Source of the DNA: JBFGCA01 sp041567315
GTDB taxonomy: Bacteria > Acidobacteriota > Thermoanaerobaculia > Multivoradales > JAHEKO01
Assembly: GCA_041567315.1 (NCBI GenBank)
Contig: JBFGCA010000015.1
Span: forward strand, 1-57,238
Reading direction: 5' to 3'
Length of the DNA stretch: 57,238 nt
Part shown: positions 1 to 9,150 of the stretch, one piece after another
Numbering within the stretch: position 1 is the stretch's first letter
Layout: every line of letters starts with the position of its first letter
The notes under the pieces: model-generated
The model's database searches: none
The model's input: the letters and a program-made list of their open reading frames with translations, nothing else
Told to the model about the DNA's origin: nothing
Position numbers and translations under genes: made by a program

Positions 1-1
1 C

Positions 2-1048
2 GCCGCCACCTTCGCCTTCCTGACCTATGTCGGGGAGACTTTGACCTCCTGCCAGCCGGAGATCTCCGAGTACGAGGCGGAGCTGCTCGGGGAGGGCATG
101 AAAGCGTTGGACCTCGCTCCGGACTGGCAGCTCGCCTGGGGGCCGCTGGCCTATCGCTTCCCTCCGAGCCGCCAGTACGACAACTTCATGTTCGTCGCCC
201 GCCGGGACGGCGAATACGTGGTAGCAGTAAGGGGGACCAACAGCACCGCCCCGCTCGACTGGCTGTTCGAGGACTTCTGGGTGGTGCCCGAGGAGCCCTG
301 GAGCAAGGTCGTCCGCGTCAAGCGGCCGGCCGGGCTCCACCCGGCGATCAGCGCCGGCACCAACCTCGGCCTCCAGCGCCTGCTCAGGACCCCGATCCAG
401 GGTCGGGTGCCCGGCAGCGGCACCCATCTGGTGGATTTCTTCGCCGGCCAGCTGGCCGGCAGGTCGAGCGCCACGGTCACCGTCACCGGTCACAGCCTGG
501 GCGGCGCCCTGGCACCGGCGCTCGCCCTCTACCTGGCCGACACCCGGGGCCGCGAGGGCGGCTGGGACCCGCGCGGCGTGACGCAGCTCGCCAGCGTCGC
601 CTTTGCCGGTCCGACCCCGGGCAACGCCGACTTCGCCACCTACCTGGACCAGCGGATCGGCGCCGTCGCCCGGCGGGTCGTCAATCCGCTCGACCTCGTG
701 CCCATGGCCTGGAACGTCGACACCCTCGAAGCCATGAAGCACGTCTACGACGACATCGACCACCCGGTGGCCCCGAACCTCCCGGAGCGCGGCGCCATCG
801 ACGCGCTGGTCGGCCTCATCAAGGTGGCCGGTCTCCACTTTGCCCAGTACCACGCGAGCGGCGCGGGCCTGGTGACGCTCGACGAGCTGAAGGATCACGG
901 GGCCCCGAACTTCTTGGCCCAGGCCCTGTGGCAGCACGTCGACGGCTACGAGAACCAGCTCGGCATCTCCGGCCTGCGCCAGCGGCTTGTCGAGATCTTC
1001 GACGACTGGTGCCGCCATCAGCCCCCCTGCGTCTGCCCGGGCAAGTAG
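2..1048 (+). CDS. Class 3 lipase family protein, 5' end outside window
   Basis: The reading frame is open to the left edge, so the N-terminus is missing; a TTG at 41 is probably internal because residues encoded before it still look like lipase sequence. The protein carries the nucleophile elbow GHSLGG (bases about 487-504) preceded by a beta-strand (TVTVTG), as in Lipase_3 alpha/beta hydrolases. An Asp follows in NPLDLVPMAW and a candidate His lies in GLHFAQYH, giving a plausible Ser-Asp-His triad. Established for the family: ester or triacylglycerol hydrolysis. The substrate is not readable here. The C-terminus is Cys-containing (CRHQPPCVCPGK). No co-directional partner is visible; a toxin-antitoxin pair follows after 80 bases. 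Confidence 0.8.
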   Translation, partial: AATFAFLTYVGETLTSCQPEISEYEAELLGEGMKALDLAPDWQLAWGPLAYRFPPSRQYDNFMFVARRDGEYVVAVRGTNSTAPLDWLFEDFWVVPEEPWSKVVRVKRPAGLHPAISAGTNLGLQRLLRTPIQGRVPGSGTHLVDFFAGQLAGRSSATVTVTGHSLGGALAPALALYLADTRGREGGWDPRGVTQLASVAFAGPTPGNADFATYLDQRIGAVARRVVNPLDLVPMAWNVDTLEAMKHVYDDIDHPVAPNLPERGAIDALVGLIKVAGLHFAQYHASGAGLVTLDELKDHGAPNFLAQALWQHVDGYENQLGISGLRQRLVEIFDDWCRHQPPCVCPGK

Positions 1049-1093
1049 CTGCCTTTGGTGGGGCGCCGGAGCACGTCGCCTTTCGGATCGCCC

Positions 1094-1131
1094 TTGACAG
1101 TGCCATCATGTAAGTGCATGCTAAGTGCATG
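1094..1131 (+). promoter_or_regulatory. vapBC promoter and operator with 10-bp direct repeat
   Basis: A consensus -35 TTGACA (1094-1099) is followed by exactly 17 bases and CATGCT (1117-1122), then 6 bases to the ATG at 1129. The 10-mer TAAGTGCATG occurs twice, at 1111-1120 and 1122-1131, an 11-bp period close to one helical turn, and it covers the -10 and start codon. VapB-type antitoxins usually repress their own operon through such repeats, so this is the likely operator. No Shine-Dalgarno site precedes the ATG, so the mRNA may be leaderless. Confidence 0.6.
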
Positions 1132-1362
1132 GCCGTCAAGACGATCACCATAGACTTGGAGGCCTACGAGGCGCTGTCGCGCCACAAGGGGCCCGGGCAG
1201 TCGTTCTCGCAGGTCATCAAGAAGCACTTCTCTCGCCGGCCGACGGGCCGTGACCTGGCGGAGGCGCTGGGCCGCGTCACGCTGTCCGAGCAGACGCTGG
1301 ACGCGATCGACGAGGTCATCGACGAGCGGCGGCGTGACCTCGCCCGGCCGGTGGACCTTTGA
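1129..1362 (+). CDS. vapB: VapB-family antitoxin
   Basis: A 77-residue protein beginning MAVKTITIDLEAYEAL, a typical N-terminus of the VapB antitoxins that pair with PIN toxins: a DNA-binding beta-strand and helices, then a charged C-terminal tail that masks the toxin (AIDEVIDERRRDL). An in-frame GTG at 1114 would add five residues, but it lies inside the operator repeat, so the ATG at 1129 is preferred. The stop overlaps the start of the downstream PIN gene by four bases (TTGA), indicating translational coupling. Expected role: neutralise the toxin and autorepress transcription. Confidence 0.8.
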   Translation: MAVKTITIDLEAYEALSRHKGPGQSFSQVIKKHFSRRPTGRDLAEALGRVTLSEQTLDAIDEVIDERRRDLARPVDL

Positions 1363-1766
1363 TCGTCCACCTGGACACGAGCGTCCTGGTCGACCTGATC
1401 CGGGAGAAGGCACGAGGCGACTCGGGACCGGCTTCCGGTTTCCTGGCCCGCCACCTGGACGACGAGCTCCGGATGTCCCTGTTCGCGGCCTGTGAGTTGA
1501 TGCTCGGCGTCGAAAGATCCGATCGCGGCACCGAAGAGCGCCGGCGAGTCGAGGAGATCCTGTCGGCCGTCCCGCTTACGATGCCGACCCCGGCGCTCGC
1601 GCCGGCCTACGGCCGCGTCCTGGCGGGACTCCAGCGGCGTGGGGAGACCATCGCGACGATGGACGCGCTGATCGGTGTGAGCGCGCTCGTCGACGGCGTA
1701 CCCCTGGCGACCAGGAACGCGACCCACTTCGAGCGCATCCCCGACCTGAGAGTCCTCGGCTACTGA
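1359..1766 (+). CDS. vapC: VapC PIN-domain ribonuclease toxin
   Basis: A 135-residue PIN-domain protein. The acidic metal-binding residues are visible: Asp6 in HLDTSVLVD, Glu in ACELMLGVERS, and Asp in TMDALIGVSAL, followed by the usual TRNATHFERIPDLRV block. PIN toxins are Mg-dependent endoribonucleases, often cutting tRNA or rRNA. The start is TTG at 1359, overlapping the antitoxin stop. This is the toxin half of the operon driven from 1094. The target RNA is unknown. Confidence 0.88.
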   Translation: MIVHLDTSVLVDLIREKARGDSGPASGFLARHLDDELRMSLFAACELMLGVERSDRGTEERRRVEEILSAVPLTMPTPALAPAYGRVLAGLQRRGETIATMDALIGVSALVDGVPLATRNATHFERIPDLRVLGY

Positions 1767-1895
1767 GAGTAACCCCGGCGGCCCTGGCCGGTGGGTGGTC
1801 AGTAGGTTCTTGTCCGTCGAACGGTGGAGTGGCCAGCGGGAGTGGGAGCTGGCCGGCAGCTCCGGCGGCCTAGCCGTGCGGCGAGAAGCTGGTGG

Positions 1896-2360
1896 TCACG
1901 CTATCGGCAACAGCTCTTTGGTGCGGCAGATCCGAATCCTGGCTTGGGTCAAGCTCATGCCTGGCGGCTGCTCGCGAAGGGGCTCGGTCGCTTCGGCCAG
2001 GCGCTGCCTAGCGGCCGAGACGGCGTCCGGCCCTCCATGGGCGAGGCCGAAAGTCTGCTCGGCCAGGGCGACCAGACGCTCCTCGTCGGTGGACGCGGCG
2101 CCCGAGGCCCGGTTGGCGAGCTCGACCGCCTCGGCGTGATCGCCGTGGTGATTGGCGAGCTTCGAGAGCTCGACGAGCCCCGGTGCGAACCCCGGATCGT
2201 CCCTGACGACCTGCTCCAGCAGCTTTCGAGCCTTGGCCAGCTGCCCCTGGCCGATCAGCTCTCGCGCCTGCTCGACGCGCGCCGCCGGATCACCAGCGGA
2301 CGCTGCCGGCAGCACCCAGAGAAATGCCAGGGCGGCCACCGTGCAGGCCGCGGCAGCCAT
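1896..2360 (-). CDS. Secreted TPR-like protein
   Basis: About 154 residues. Starting at ATG 2360 gives a clean signal peptide (MAAAACTVAALAFLWVLPAA, then SAG); an upstream ATG at 2399 would add 13 polar residues. The mature part is helical with TPR-like spacing: ARVEQARELIGQGQLAKARK, then residues resembling LLEQVVRDDPGFAPGLVEL and ANHHGDHAEAVELANRA. No catalytic residues are seen. It lies downstream of the HigA-like gene on the same strand (gap about 70 bases from the preferred start), so the two could share a transcript. It could also be a chance open frame in GC-rich DNA, but the signal peptide and repeat pattern argue that it is real. Confidence 0.55.
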   Translation of the reverse strand: MAAAACTVAALAFLWVLPAASAGDPAARVEQARELIGQGQLAKARKLLEQVVRDDPGFAPGLVELSKLANHHGDHAEAVELANRASGAASTDEERLVALAEQTFGLAHGGPDAVSAARQRLAEATEPLREQPPGMSLTQARIRICRTKELLPIA

Positions 2361-2432
2361 CGATTGGATCTGACCACGTTGCCCTTCTCGATCGAACATG
2401 TAGAGATGATCTTCGACGATGCCGGCCGTTCT

Positions 2433-2732
2433 CTAGCTGGCGCGCACCAGAGGCGGTGGCAGTTCGAGAAATTCCTTCGACGCTCTGTAGAGATCCACCG
2501 CCTGCTGAGCGTTGAGCCAGAAGGCGGGCGTCGTGCGGAACGCCGCGCCCAGCTTTATTGCCATCGAGGTGCTCACCGCGGCGCGGCCGTTGACGATCCG
2601 GTTGATCACCTTGACGTCGCAGCCGAGATGCTGGGCGAGCCGTTTCTGCGTCAGGTGCAGCGGACCGAGGAACTCCTCGCGGAGAATCTCGCCAGGACTC
2701 GTGGGCTGTCGGCGTCTCTTGAAGCCACTCAT
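2433..2732 (-). CDS. higA: HigA-family antitoxin (orphan XRE regulator)
   Basis: About 99 residues matching the HigA addiction-module antitoxin pattern: the lead-in PTSPGEILREEFL, a helix-turn-helix (LTQKRLAQHLG, then VINRIVNGRAAVS) and the FWLNAQQAVDLYRA C-terminal signature. ATG 2732 is chosen because GAGGAG lies about six bases before it; a GTG at 2750 would extend it. HigA normally follows a HigB RNase gene, but no HigB-like frame is found in the roughly 190 bases upstream, so it is an orphan. It may act as a stand-alone repressor or be a decayed module. Confidence 0.82.
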   Translation of the reverse strand: MSGFKRRRQPTSPGEILREEFLGPLHLTQKRLAQHLGCDVKVINRIVNGRAAVSTSMAIKLGAAFRTTPAFWLNAQQAVDLYRASKEFLELPPPLVRAS

Positions 2733-2836
2733 GCTGCGCTCCTCAACCACGGCCGCAAGAACCGTTCCGGACGACCGGGCTTGCCCCGTGGGACGCCGTG
2801 CGCTCGCGCCGATAATGACGCGGTTGCCACGCCGCC

Positions 2837-2865
2837 TTGACAGGTCCGGGGGCCGACGCTAGCTT
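2837..2865 (+). promoter_or_regulatory. Candidate sigma-70 promoter
   Basis: A perfect -35 TTGACA (2837-2842), a 17-base spacer and a weak -10 TAGCTT (2860-2865). It lies about 60 bases before the ATG at 2925, in the space divergent from higA, so it could also be read by that regulator. Confidence 0.45.
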
Positions 2866-2924
2866 GTGTGGCGGTCGGCCGCGGCGCCGGCGTCGGCCGG
2901 CAGGGCGCCGCTCCGGAGGACCAG

Positions 2925-3227
2925 ATGGCAGAGAATCCCCGCGCCTACATCATCTTCACCGGCACCGGGCCGATCCTGGTGCTGACCACCTACCCGGACC
3001 TTGAGGACGCGCGGCTGGTGGAGAAGCTGCGCTACAAGGGGATCGGGCGGTTCATCGCCTACGAGGTGGACGGCGGGGCGGTCCGCGAGCGCTACTCCGA
3101 GTCCTACGACAGCATCGCCGACGACCTGCGCGGGGTCGAGGACATCCGCGTCTTGGACTTCAACGGTCACCAGATCATGGCCAACTTCTCGCTCAACGAG
3201 CTCGGCGACCCGATCAAGCGCGGGTAG
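2925..3227 (+). CDS. Small conserved cytosolic protein of unknown function
   Basis: A 100-residue protein with no signal peptide or membrane segment. The ATG at 2925 is chosen because GGAGGA (2915-2920) sits at good spacing; the frame is open further upstream but the added residues look like non-coding GC-rich sequence. The pattern YIIFTGTGPILVLTTYPDLE, then LVEKLRYKGIGRFIAYEVD and VLDFNGHQIMANFSLNELG resembles a small family often annotated only as cytosolic protein. The function is not known. It converges on maf with a 9-base gap. Confidence 0.7.
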   Translation: MAENPRAYIIFTGTGPILVLTTYPDLEDARLVEKLRYKGIGRFIAYEVDGGAVRERYSESYDSIADDLRGVEDIRVLDFNGHQIMANFSLNELGDPIKRG

Positions 3228-3236
3228 GCGAGGCCA

Positions 3237-3862
<626 letters not shown>

Positions 3863-3866
<4 letters not shown>

Positions 3867-6499
3867 GGGTAGTAGCCGGGGACGGTCTTGGCCTCGAGGC
3901 CCTGGCGGGCGACCCGCACCTCGACCTCTCGGAAGTCGCCGCCGGACTCGTGGGTGGACTGGTAGGCCAGCAGGTACTGGGAGCGGAGCTCGGTCTCGAT
4001 CGATTCGTAGATCTTCTTGAGCTCGACCGCGCGCTGGATGAAAAAGGGGCGGCCGCCGGTCTCACGGGCGAGCCGCGCCAGCCGGCTCCGCACCAGGGTG
4101 TCGCGGCGCGGCAGGTTGATGCCGATGGCGTAGACCGCGACCCCGGTGCGCTTGGCGAAGTCGAGCGCCTCGTCGAAGCTGTGCCGGCTGTGCGAGTCCT
4201 CGCCGTCGGAGAGCAGGATCACCACCCGCTTGCCGCGCAGCCCGGCGAAGTAGTGGAAGGTGAAGACCAGGCTGTCGTAGAGCGCGGTCTCGCCCTCGGC
4301 CTCGAGTCCGGACAGCCCGCCGGCCAGCACGTCGTGGCGGTTGGTGAACGGCACCGTCAGCCGCGGAGCGTCGTTGAACACCACCACCGCCGCCCGGTCC
4401 TTCGGCTTGATCACCCCCTCGAAGAACCGCAGGGCGCCGCGAATCGCCTCCGGCAGCTCCTCCAGCATCGAGGTCGAGGCGTCGAGCAGCACCCCGGCGT
4501 GGATCGGCAGGTCGCGGACCAGCTCGAAGCGGGCGATGGTCTGCTCCCGGCCCTCCTCGAGGACGGTGAACTCCTCGCGCTCGAGCCCCTGGACGGGCTG
4601 TCCCTTGGAATCGAGGACGCTGGTGAACAGCTCCACGAAGTTGATCCGCAGCCGGTCCATCCCCGGCGGCGCGTTGATGAACACCAGGTCCTCGGTGGCG
4701 TTGCCGTCGGCGAGGTAGGCGACGGCGCGGACGTAGGTGATGTCGCGGCTCGGGGGAAGCAGGATGGGCTGCACGAAGGGCGGCTGGTAGAGGCTCGCCA
4801 GCCGGGTCTCGTTGAGAAAGAACTCCAGCCGGTCGAGCTTCTGGCCGCGCGGCAAGTCGACTTCGGCGCGCGCCCTGAGGCTGGTCGAGTGGCGCGACCC
4901 GGGCTGCGGCTCGAGCAGCCGCACGCCGAAGCGGTGGGGGCCGGCGTTGACCGGCACCCGGTCGCGTGCCAGCTCGCGCCCGCCGGCGCCGAAGGCCACC
5001 GCCTCGAGGGTGCGGAGCCGTGGCGCCTGCCCGAGGTCCAGCTCGACGCTGTAGGGCGGCCGGGTCTTGGCCATCACCGGCTGGCCGTCGAGCAGGAAGG
5101 CGACCCGCTCGATGCCGTCACCCTCGGCCCGGGCCTCGACCCGCACCCGGCCGGTGAGGAGCTCCTCGGGCAGCGGCTGGATGGCCAGCAGCCAGTCGCC
5201 GCCGGTGGCGTTGGCCTCGGCGAGGCGGGGCCCGGCCGCTCCCTCCCGGTTGGCCGCCGGCGCCGCCACCGCCCCCGACGCGGCGGCCGGCGGCGGCGCC
5301 TCGGCGACGGCGGTCGCCTCTGCGGCCCGCGGCACCGCCGGTACGTGGACCGGGAACTCGATCCTGAAGCCGTGCTGGGAGTTGACGTCGCGCACCCTGA
5401 AGATCAGGTCGTACTCGCCGGGTCTGAGAAAGCGCTGCACCGCCAGCGGCAGCTCGCCGGCGGCCTCGTCGGCCGGCAGGTCGAAGCGGTAGCGGAAGCG
5501 CTCGAACAGCCGCCCCTCGCGCAGCACCTCGCCATCGACGATGAAGCTGTGGGTGGGGCGCTCGCCGAGCGCCCCGGTGGCGGCGGCTTCACGCGGCACG
5601 GTGATCAGGCCCTGGACCACCGTGCGGCTCTGGTGGCGGCCCGGGAAGGCCAGGGTGACGCTGGCCGGCAGCAGCTCGGCGCCCTCCGGCAGGTCGGTGG
5701 TGCGGGCCAGGAAGGCGCGCGCCCACTCGCCGGACGGCCGGGGCACCAGGTCGACCCGGGTGTTGAGCATCCGCCAGTCCACCGCCTGGGCGAAGGCGTC
5801 GACGACGTCGCGGCCCCGCGGGCAGTCGGTGGCCAGCCGCGCCATCGCCGCCGGCTCGCTGGGCAGCGGGCTGCCCTGCCGGCCGAAGCTGAGCGGCAGA
5901 CCGCGCAGCGGGCTCCAGTGCGACCAGCCGTCGGGCGAGCCGCCGGCGCCGCGCACGAAGAACAACGCGAAGCCGCCGGCCAGGCCCTCGACGCGGTCGT
6001 AGAGCCAGATCTCGACCGGCCGCAGCTCGCCGGGGCAGGGGTCGGTGAAGGTCCGGCGCGGCGGACCGGCCAGCAGCAGGGTCTTCGCGCGGTCCCCGTC
6101 GAGCCGCCGGTAGCGGCTGCGGGCCAGCTCGAGCCGCGCCTCCCAGGTCTCGCGGAACTCGTTGCGGCCGGTGCCGGGGAAGGGGTCGCGCAGCTCCCAG
6201 AAGCGCTCGATGAAGGCCTCGCGCTGGTAGTCGCGGCCGAGGGCGAGGAACACCTCGCGCTCCTCGTCGCCGAGCAGCGGCCCGACCTCTTCGAGCCAGG
6301 CGAGCTGGGCCGCGGGGGGCTCGACCGTCGGCTGGGAGGCGGCTTCGAGCTGCGTCTCCGCCGGCGGCTCGACGGGCGAGGGGTCGCCGCCCGGCGCCGG
6401 CGCGGCGGCGGCCAGCAGCGCGGCGGCGGTCAGCAGCGTCGCCACGCCGCGCCTCGGCCGGATGATCAGGGGTCCGCCGGATCTACGGGTAATAACCAC
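3863..6499 (-). CDS. GWxTD-like / VWFA secreted protein, paralogue 1
   Basis: An 878-residue protein. A hydrophobic stretch near residues 18-36 is probably a signal peptide. Residues about 65-135 carry a GWxTD-family pattern (EEREVFLALGRDYQREAFIE, then RFWELRDPFPGTGRNEF), although the GWxTD motif itself is not obvious. A middle part of beta-rich repeats follows. The C-terminus (from about 640) is a VWFA domain of the acidobacterial type, with MIDAS residues in LLDASTSM (about 672), a later Thr, and LLSDGEDSHS. The likely role is a cell-envelope or extracellular metal-dependent protein-binding module. The GTG at 6499 overlaps the end of paralogue 2 by 17 bases; the true start is uncertain. It overlaps maf by four bases. 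Confidence 0.85.
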
Positions 6500-9038
6500 G
6501 CAGGGTCTTGGCCTCCAGCCCGCGACCCGCCACTTCGACGTCGATGGTCCGGAAGGCCTCGTCGTCGGCGGTGTTGGTGGACTGGTAGGCCAGATAATAG
6601 CGCGACCTCAGCTCGCGCTGGATCTCGTCGTAGACCGCTCCCAGCTCGCCGGCGCCGTCGACGAAAAAGCTGCGCCCGCCGGTCTCCTCGGCGAGCCGCG
6701 TCAGCTTGCGGCGCTGGTCGAGCTGCTTGCGGGGCAGGTTTAGACCGATCGAGTAGATCGCCACCCCGGCCCGCCGGGCGTACTCCAGGGTGTCCTCCCA
6801 GCCGAAGGAGCTGTGCTCGTCGCGGCCGTCGGAGAGCAGGATCAGCGCCCGCTGCCCCTTGATGCCGTTGAAGTAGTAGAGCGCGAAGATCACGCTGTCG
6901 TAGAGGGCGGTGCCGCGCTCGGCCTTGAGCCCGGCCAGCCCGCCGGCCAGGGAGTCCAGATCGTTGGTGAACTTGACCGCCAGGTTGGGGTGGTCGTTGA
7001 AGGTCACCAGGGTGGCCCGGTCGCGCGGGGTGACCACCTGGCGGAAGAACTCGAGGGCGGCGAGCTGGGCGAGCTCGAGGTCTGCCTCCATCGAGGCCGA
7101 GACGTCGAGCAGGATGCCGGCGTGGATCGGCAGGTTGGTGACCACGTCGAAGCGCCGCGGTTCCTGCTCGACGCCGTCCTCGAGAACGGTGAAGTCGGCG
7201 GCGGTCAGCCCGGCGACCGGCCGCTTGTTCTGATCCAGCACCGAAATGTACAGCTCGACGAACTGGACCTCGAGGTTCTCCAGATAGTCGGGGGCGTTGA
7301 TGAACACCGTGTCCTCGACGTAGTTGCCGTCGGGCTGGTAGGCCACCGCCCGCACGTAGGCCATCTCCTCGGTGGGGGGCAGCACGATCGGCTGGCTCCA
7401 GGGCGGCTGGTAGAGGGCCGCCACCAGGCTTTCGTCGAGATAGAACTCGACCCGCTCGACGGTGCCGCCCTCGGGCACCAGCACCTCGGTCTCGGCGCGG
7501 ACGCTGCGGCGGTAGCGGCCGCCCGGCCGCGGCTCCACCAGCCGCACGTCGAAGCGATGGGAGCCGGCGTTGAGCAGCAGCTCGTCGCGGGCCACCTCGC
7601 GGCCGGCGGCGTCGCGGGCCGCGGCGCTGACCGTCCTCATCCGCGGCAGCGAGCCGAGATCCAGCTCGACGCTGAACGGCGGGCTGCGCTTGGTGAGCAC
7701 CGGCCGGCCGTCGAGCTCGAAGGTCACCTCGGCGATGTCGGCCCCGGTGGTCAGGGTGTCGAGGCGCACCATCCCGGTCTGCAGCTGGCCCCGCGGCTCG
7801 ACCAGCTGGAGGGTGGTGTCGCCGCTCGAGATGGCGGCGTTGGCCTCGGCCAGCAGACGCGCGGTCTCGGGGTCGGCGGGCGTCGCCGGGGCCGGCTCCA
7901 CCGCCGGCACCGCCAGCTCGCGTTCCGCGCGGAACAGCCGCCCGCCGTTGAGGTCCTCGAGCTTCAAGATCAGCAGGTAGTCCCCGGCCCTCAAGGGTCG
8001 CTCGAAGACCAGCGGGATGGTCTCGCCCTCGACCTCGGGCGCCGGCAGGTTGAAGCGGTACTGGAAGTTGTCGAACAGCTTGTCCTCGCGGACCACCTCG
8101 CCGACCAGCCGGAAGTTGTAGGAGCCGCTGGTCGAGAGCTGCGAGAGGCCGGCATCGGCGCGGCCCACCCCCAGCACCACCTGCACCAGGGTGCGGCTCT
8201 GGTAGCGGCTGGGGTAGGAGATCTCGACCGCCGCCTCGAAGGTGGCGGCGTCCTCCGGCAGGTCGGTGTCGTAGGCCTGGAAGGTCGCCACCCACTCGCC
8301 GGACGGCGGCTTGGGCGGCGACATCAGCTCGGCCGCCAGGGTGGTGAAGCCCATCGGCCCCTGGGCGCGGGCGACGCTGAGCACCGCGCCGATGGCGTCC
8401 AGCTCGCGCTGCGAGCAGTTGGGATCGAAGTCGGAGAACGGGAACTTGACCAGCTCGCGGGTGCCGCGGTCCGGATACCACAACCGGTAGGCTCCCAGCC
8501 CACCCGGCTGGTAGAAGAGAATCGCCAGCTCCATGCCGACGTTCTCGGCCCGCTGGTAGTACCAGACCTCGGCCGGCCACAGGTCCACGCAGTCGATCGG
8601 CACCAGCGCGTCGGGCTGGCCGTTGAGCAGCAGCACCCGCGAGCGGTCCTCGTCGAGGTCGCCGTAGAGCTCGCGGGCCAGCGCCACCCGCGCCAGCCAG
8701 TTGTCACGGAACTCGTTGCGGGCGGTCTGCGGGTAGGGGTCGCGCGAGCGCCAGAAGCGCTCGATGAAGGCGTCGCGCTGGTAGTCCTTCTCGATCTCCA
8801 GGAACACTTCGAGCTCGTCCTTGCCGAGCAGCAGCTCGACGCTCTCCACGAAGTCCCGGTAGGGCGCTGGCAGCGCGGCGATCCGCTCCTTGAGCTTGCC
8901 GCCGGACTTCTTCTCCTTGGCGGCCGCGGCGTCGGTCGAGAGGAGCGGCAGCCCGACGAGCAGGACGGCCAGCAGCGCGATCCGGGGCCCATAGGCCGGG
9001 GCGGTCCGGGGGGCGGCCGTCGGTTGGGAAACCCGCAT
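6483..9038 (-). CDS. GWxTD-like / VWFA secreted protein, paralogue 2
   Basis: An 851-residue tandem paralogue of the next gene with the same order: signal peptide (hydrophobic stretch at about 20-38), a GWxTD-like block (FLEIEKDYQRDAFIERFW, then RSRDPYPQTARNEF), a beta-rich middle, and a C-terminal VWFA domain with MIDAS in LLDVSASM (about 644) and LLSDGRDEHS. Both paralogues end in similar residues (GLEAKT, then GYYP). The start is ATG 9038: the frame runs on upstream, but there it lies antisense-free within the SGNH gene and looks non-coding. An extended -10 lies 13 bases before the ATG. Known for the family: this architecture is common in Acidobacteriota and of unproven function. Confidence 0.88.
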   Translation of the reverse strand: MRVSQPTAAPRTAPAYGPRIALLAVLLVGLPLLSTDAAAAKEKKSGGKLKERIAALPAPYRDFVESVELLLGKDELEVFLEIEKDYQRDAFIERFWRSRDPYPQTARNEFRDNWLARVALARELYGDLDEDRSRVLLLNGQPDALVPIDCVDLWPAEVWYYQRAENVGMELAILFYQPGGLGAYRLWYPDRGTRELVKFPFSDFDPNCSQRELDAIGAVLSVARAQGPMGFTTLAAELMSPPKPPSGEWVATFQAYDTDLPEDAATFEAAVEISYPSRYQSRTLVQVVLGVGRADAGLSQLSTSGSYNFRLVGEVVREDKLFDNFQYRFNLPAPEVEGETIPLVFERPLRAGDYLLILKLEDLNGGRLFRAERELAVPAVEPAPATPADPETARLLAEANAAISSGDTTLQLVEPRGQLQTGMVRLDTLTTGADIAEVTFELDGRPVLTKRSPPFSVELDLGSLPRMRTVSAAARDAAGREVARDELLLNAGSHRFDVRLVEPRPGGRYRRSVRAETEVLVPEGGTVERVEFYLDESLVAALYQPPWSQPIVLPPTEEMAYVRAVAYQPDGNYVEDTVFINAPDYLENLEVQFVELYISVLDQNKRPVAGLTAADFTVLEDGVEQEPRRFDVVTNLPIHAGILLDVSASMEADLELAQLAALEFFRQVVTPRDRATLVTFNDHPNLAVKFTNDLDSLAGGLAGLKAERGTALYDSVIFALYYFNGIKGQRALILLSDGRDEHSSFGWEDTLEYARRAGVAIYSIGLNLPRKQLDQRRKLTRLAEETGGRSFFVDGAGELGAVYDEIQRELRSRYYLAYQSTNTADDEAFRTIDVEVAGRGLEAKTLRGYYP

Positions 9039-9051
9039 GGTGGCGGACGAG

Positions 9052-9060
9052 ATCCTAGCA
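9052..9060 (-). promoter_or_regulatory. Extended -10 promoter for the VWFA-maf operon
   Basis: Reading on the minus strand, TGCTAGGAT forms an extended -10 (TGn plus TAGGAT) ending 13 bases before ATG 9038. No Shine-Dalgarno site lies between, so the leader would be about seven bases. The 112-base gap also holds GC-rich hairpins (CCCCGCGGGG near 9076) that could end the upstream transcript. Confidence 0.45.
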
Positions 9061-9150
9061 ATCCCCGGGCCAGCCCCCGCGGGGCGCGGTCGCCCCGGGG
9101 GCGCCGCGGCCGGGCCGGGAGATCGGGGCGGCAACCGGCGGGCTTGCCGG

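Noticed and set aside
3950..6862. A 970-codon open frame on the plus strand across the VWFA genes
   Set aside because: It is antisense to a gene with clear domains and has the Arg/Gly/Ala-rich make-up produced by GC-rich third positions. No domain or start signal was found.
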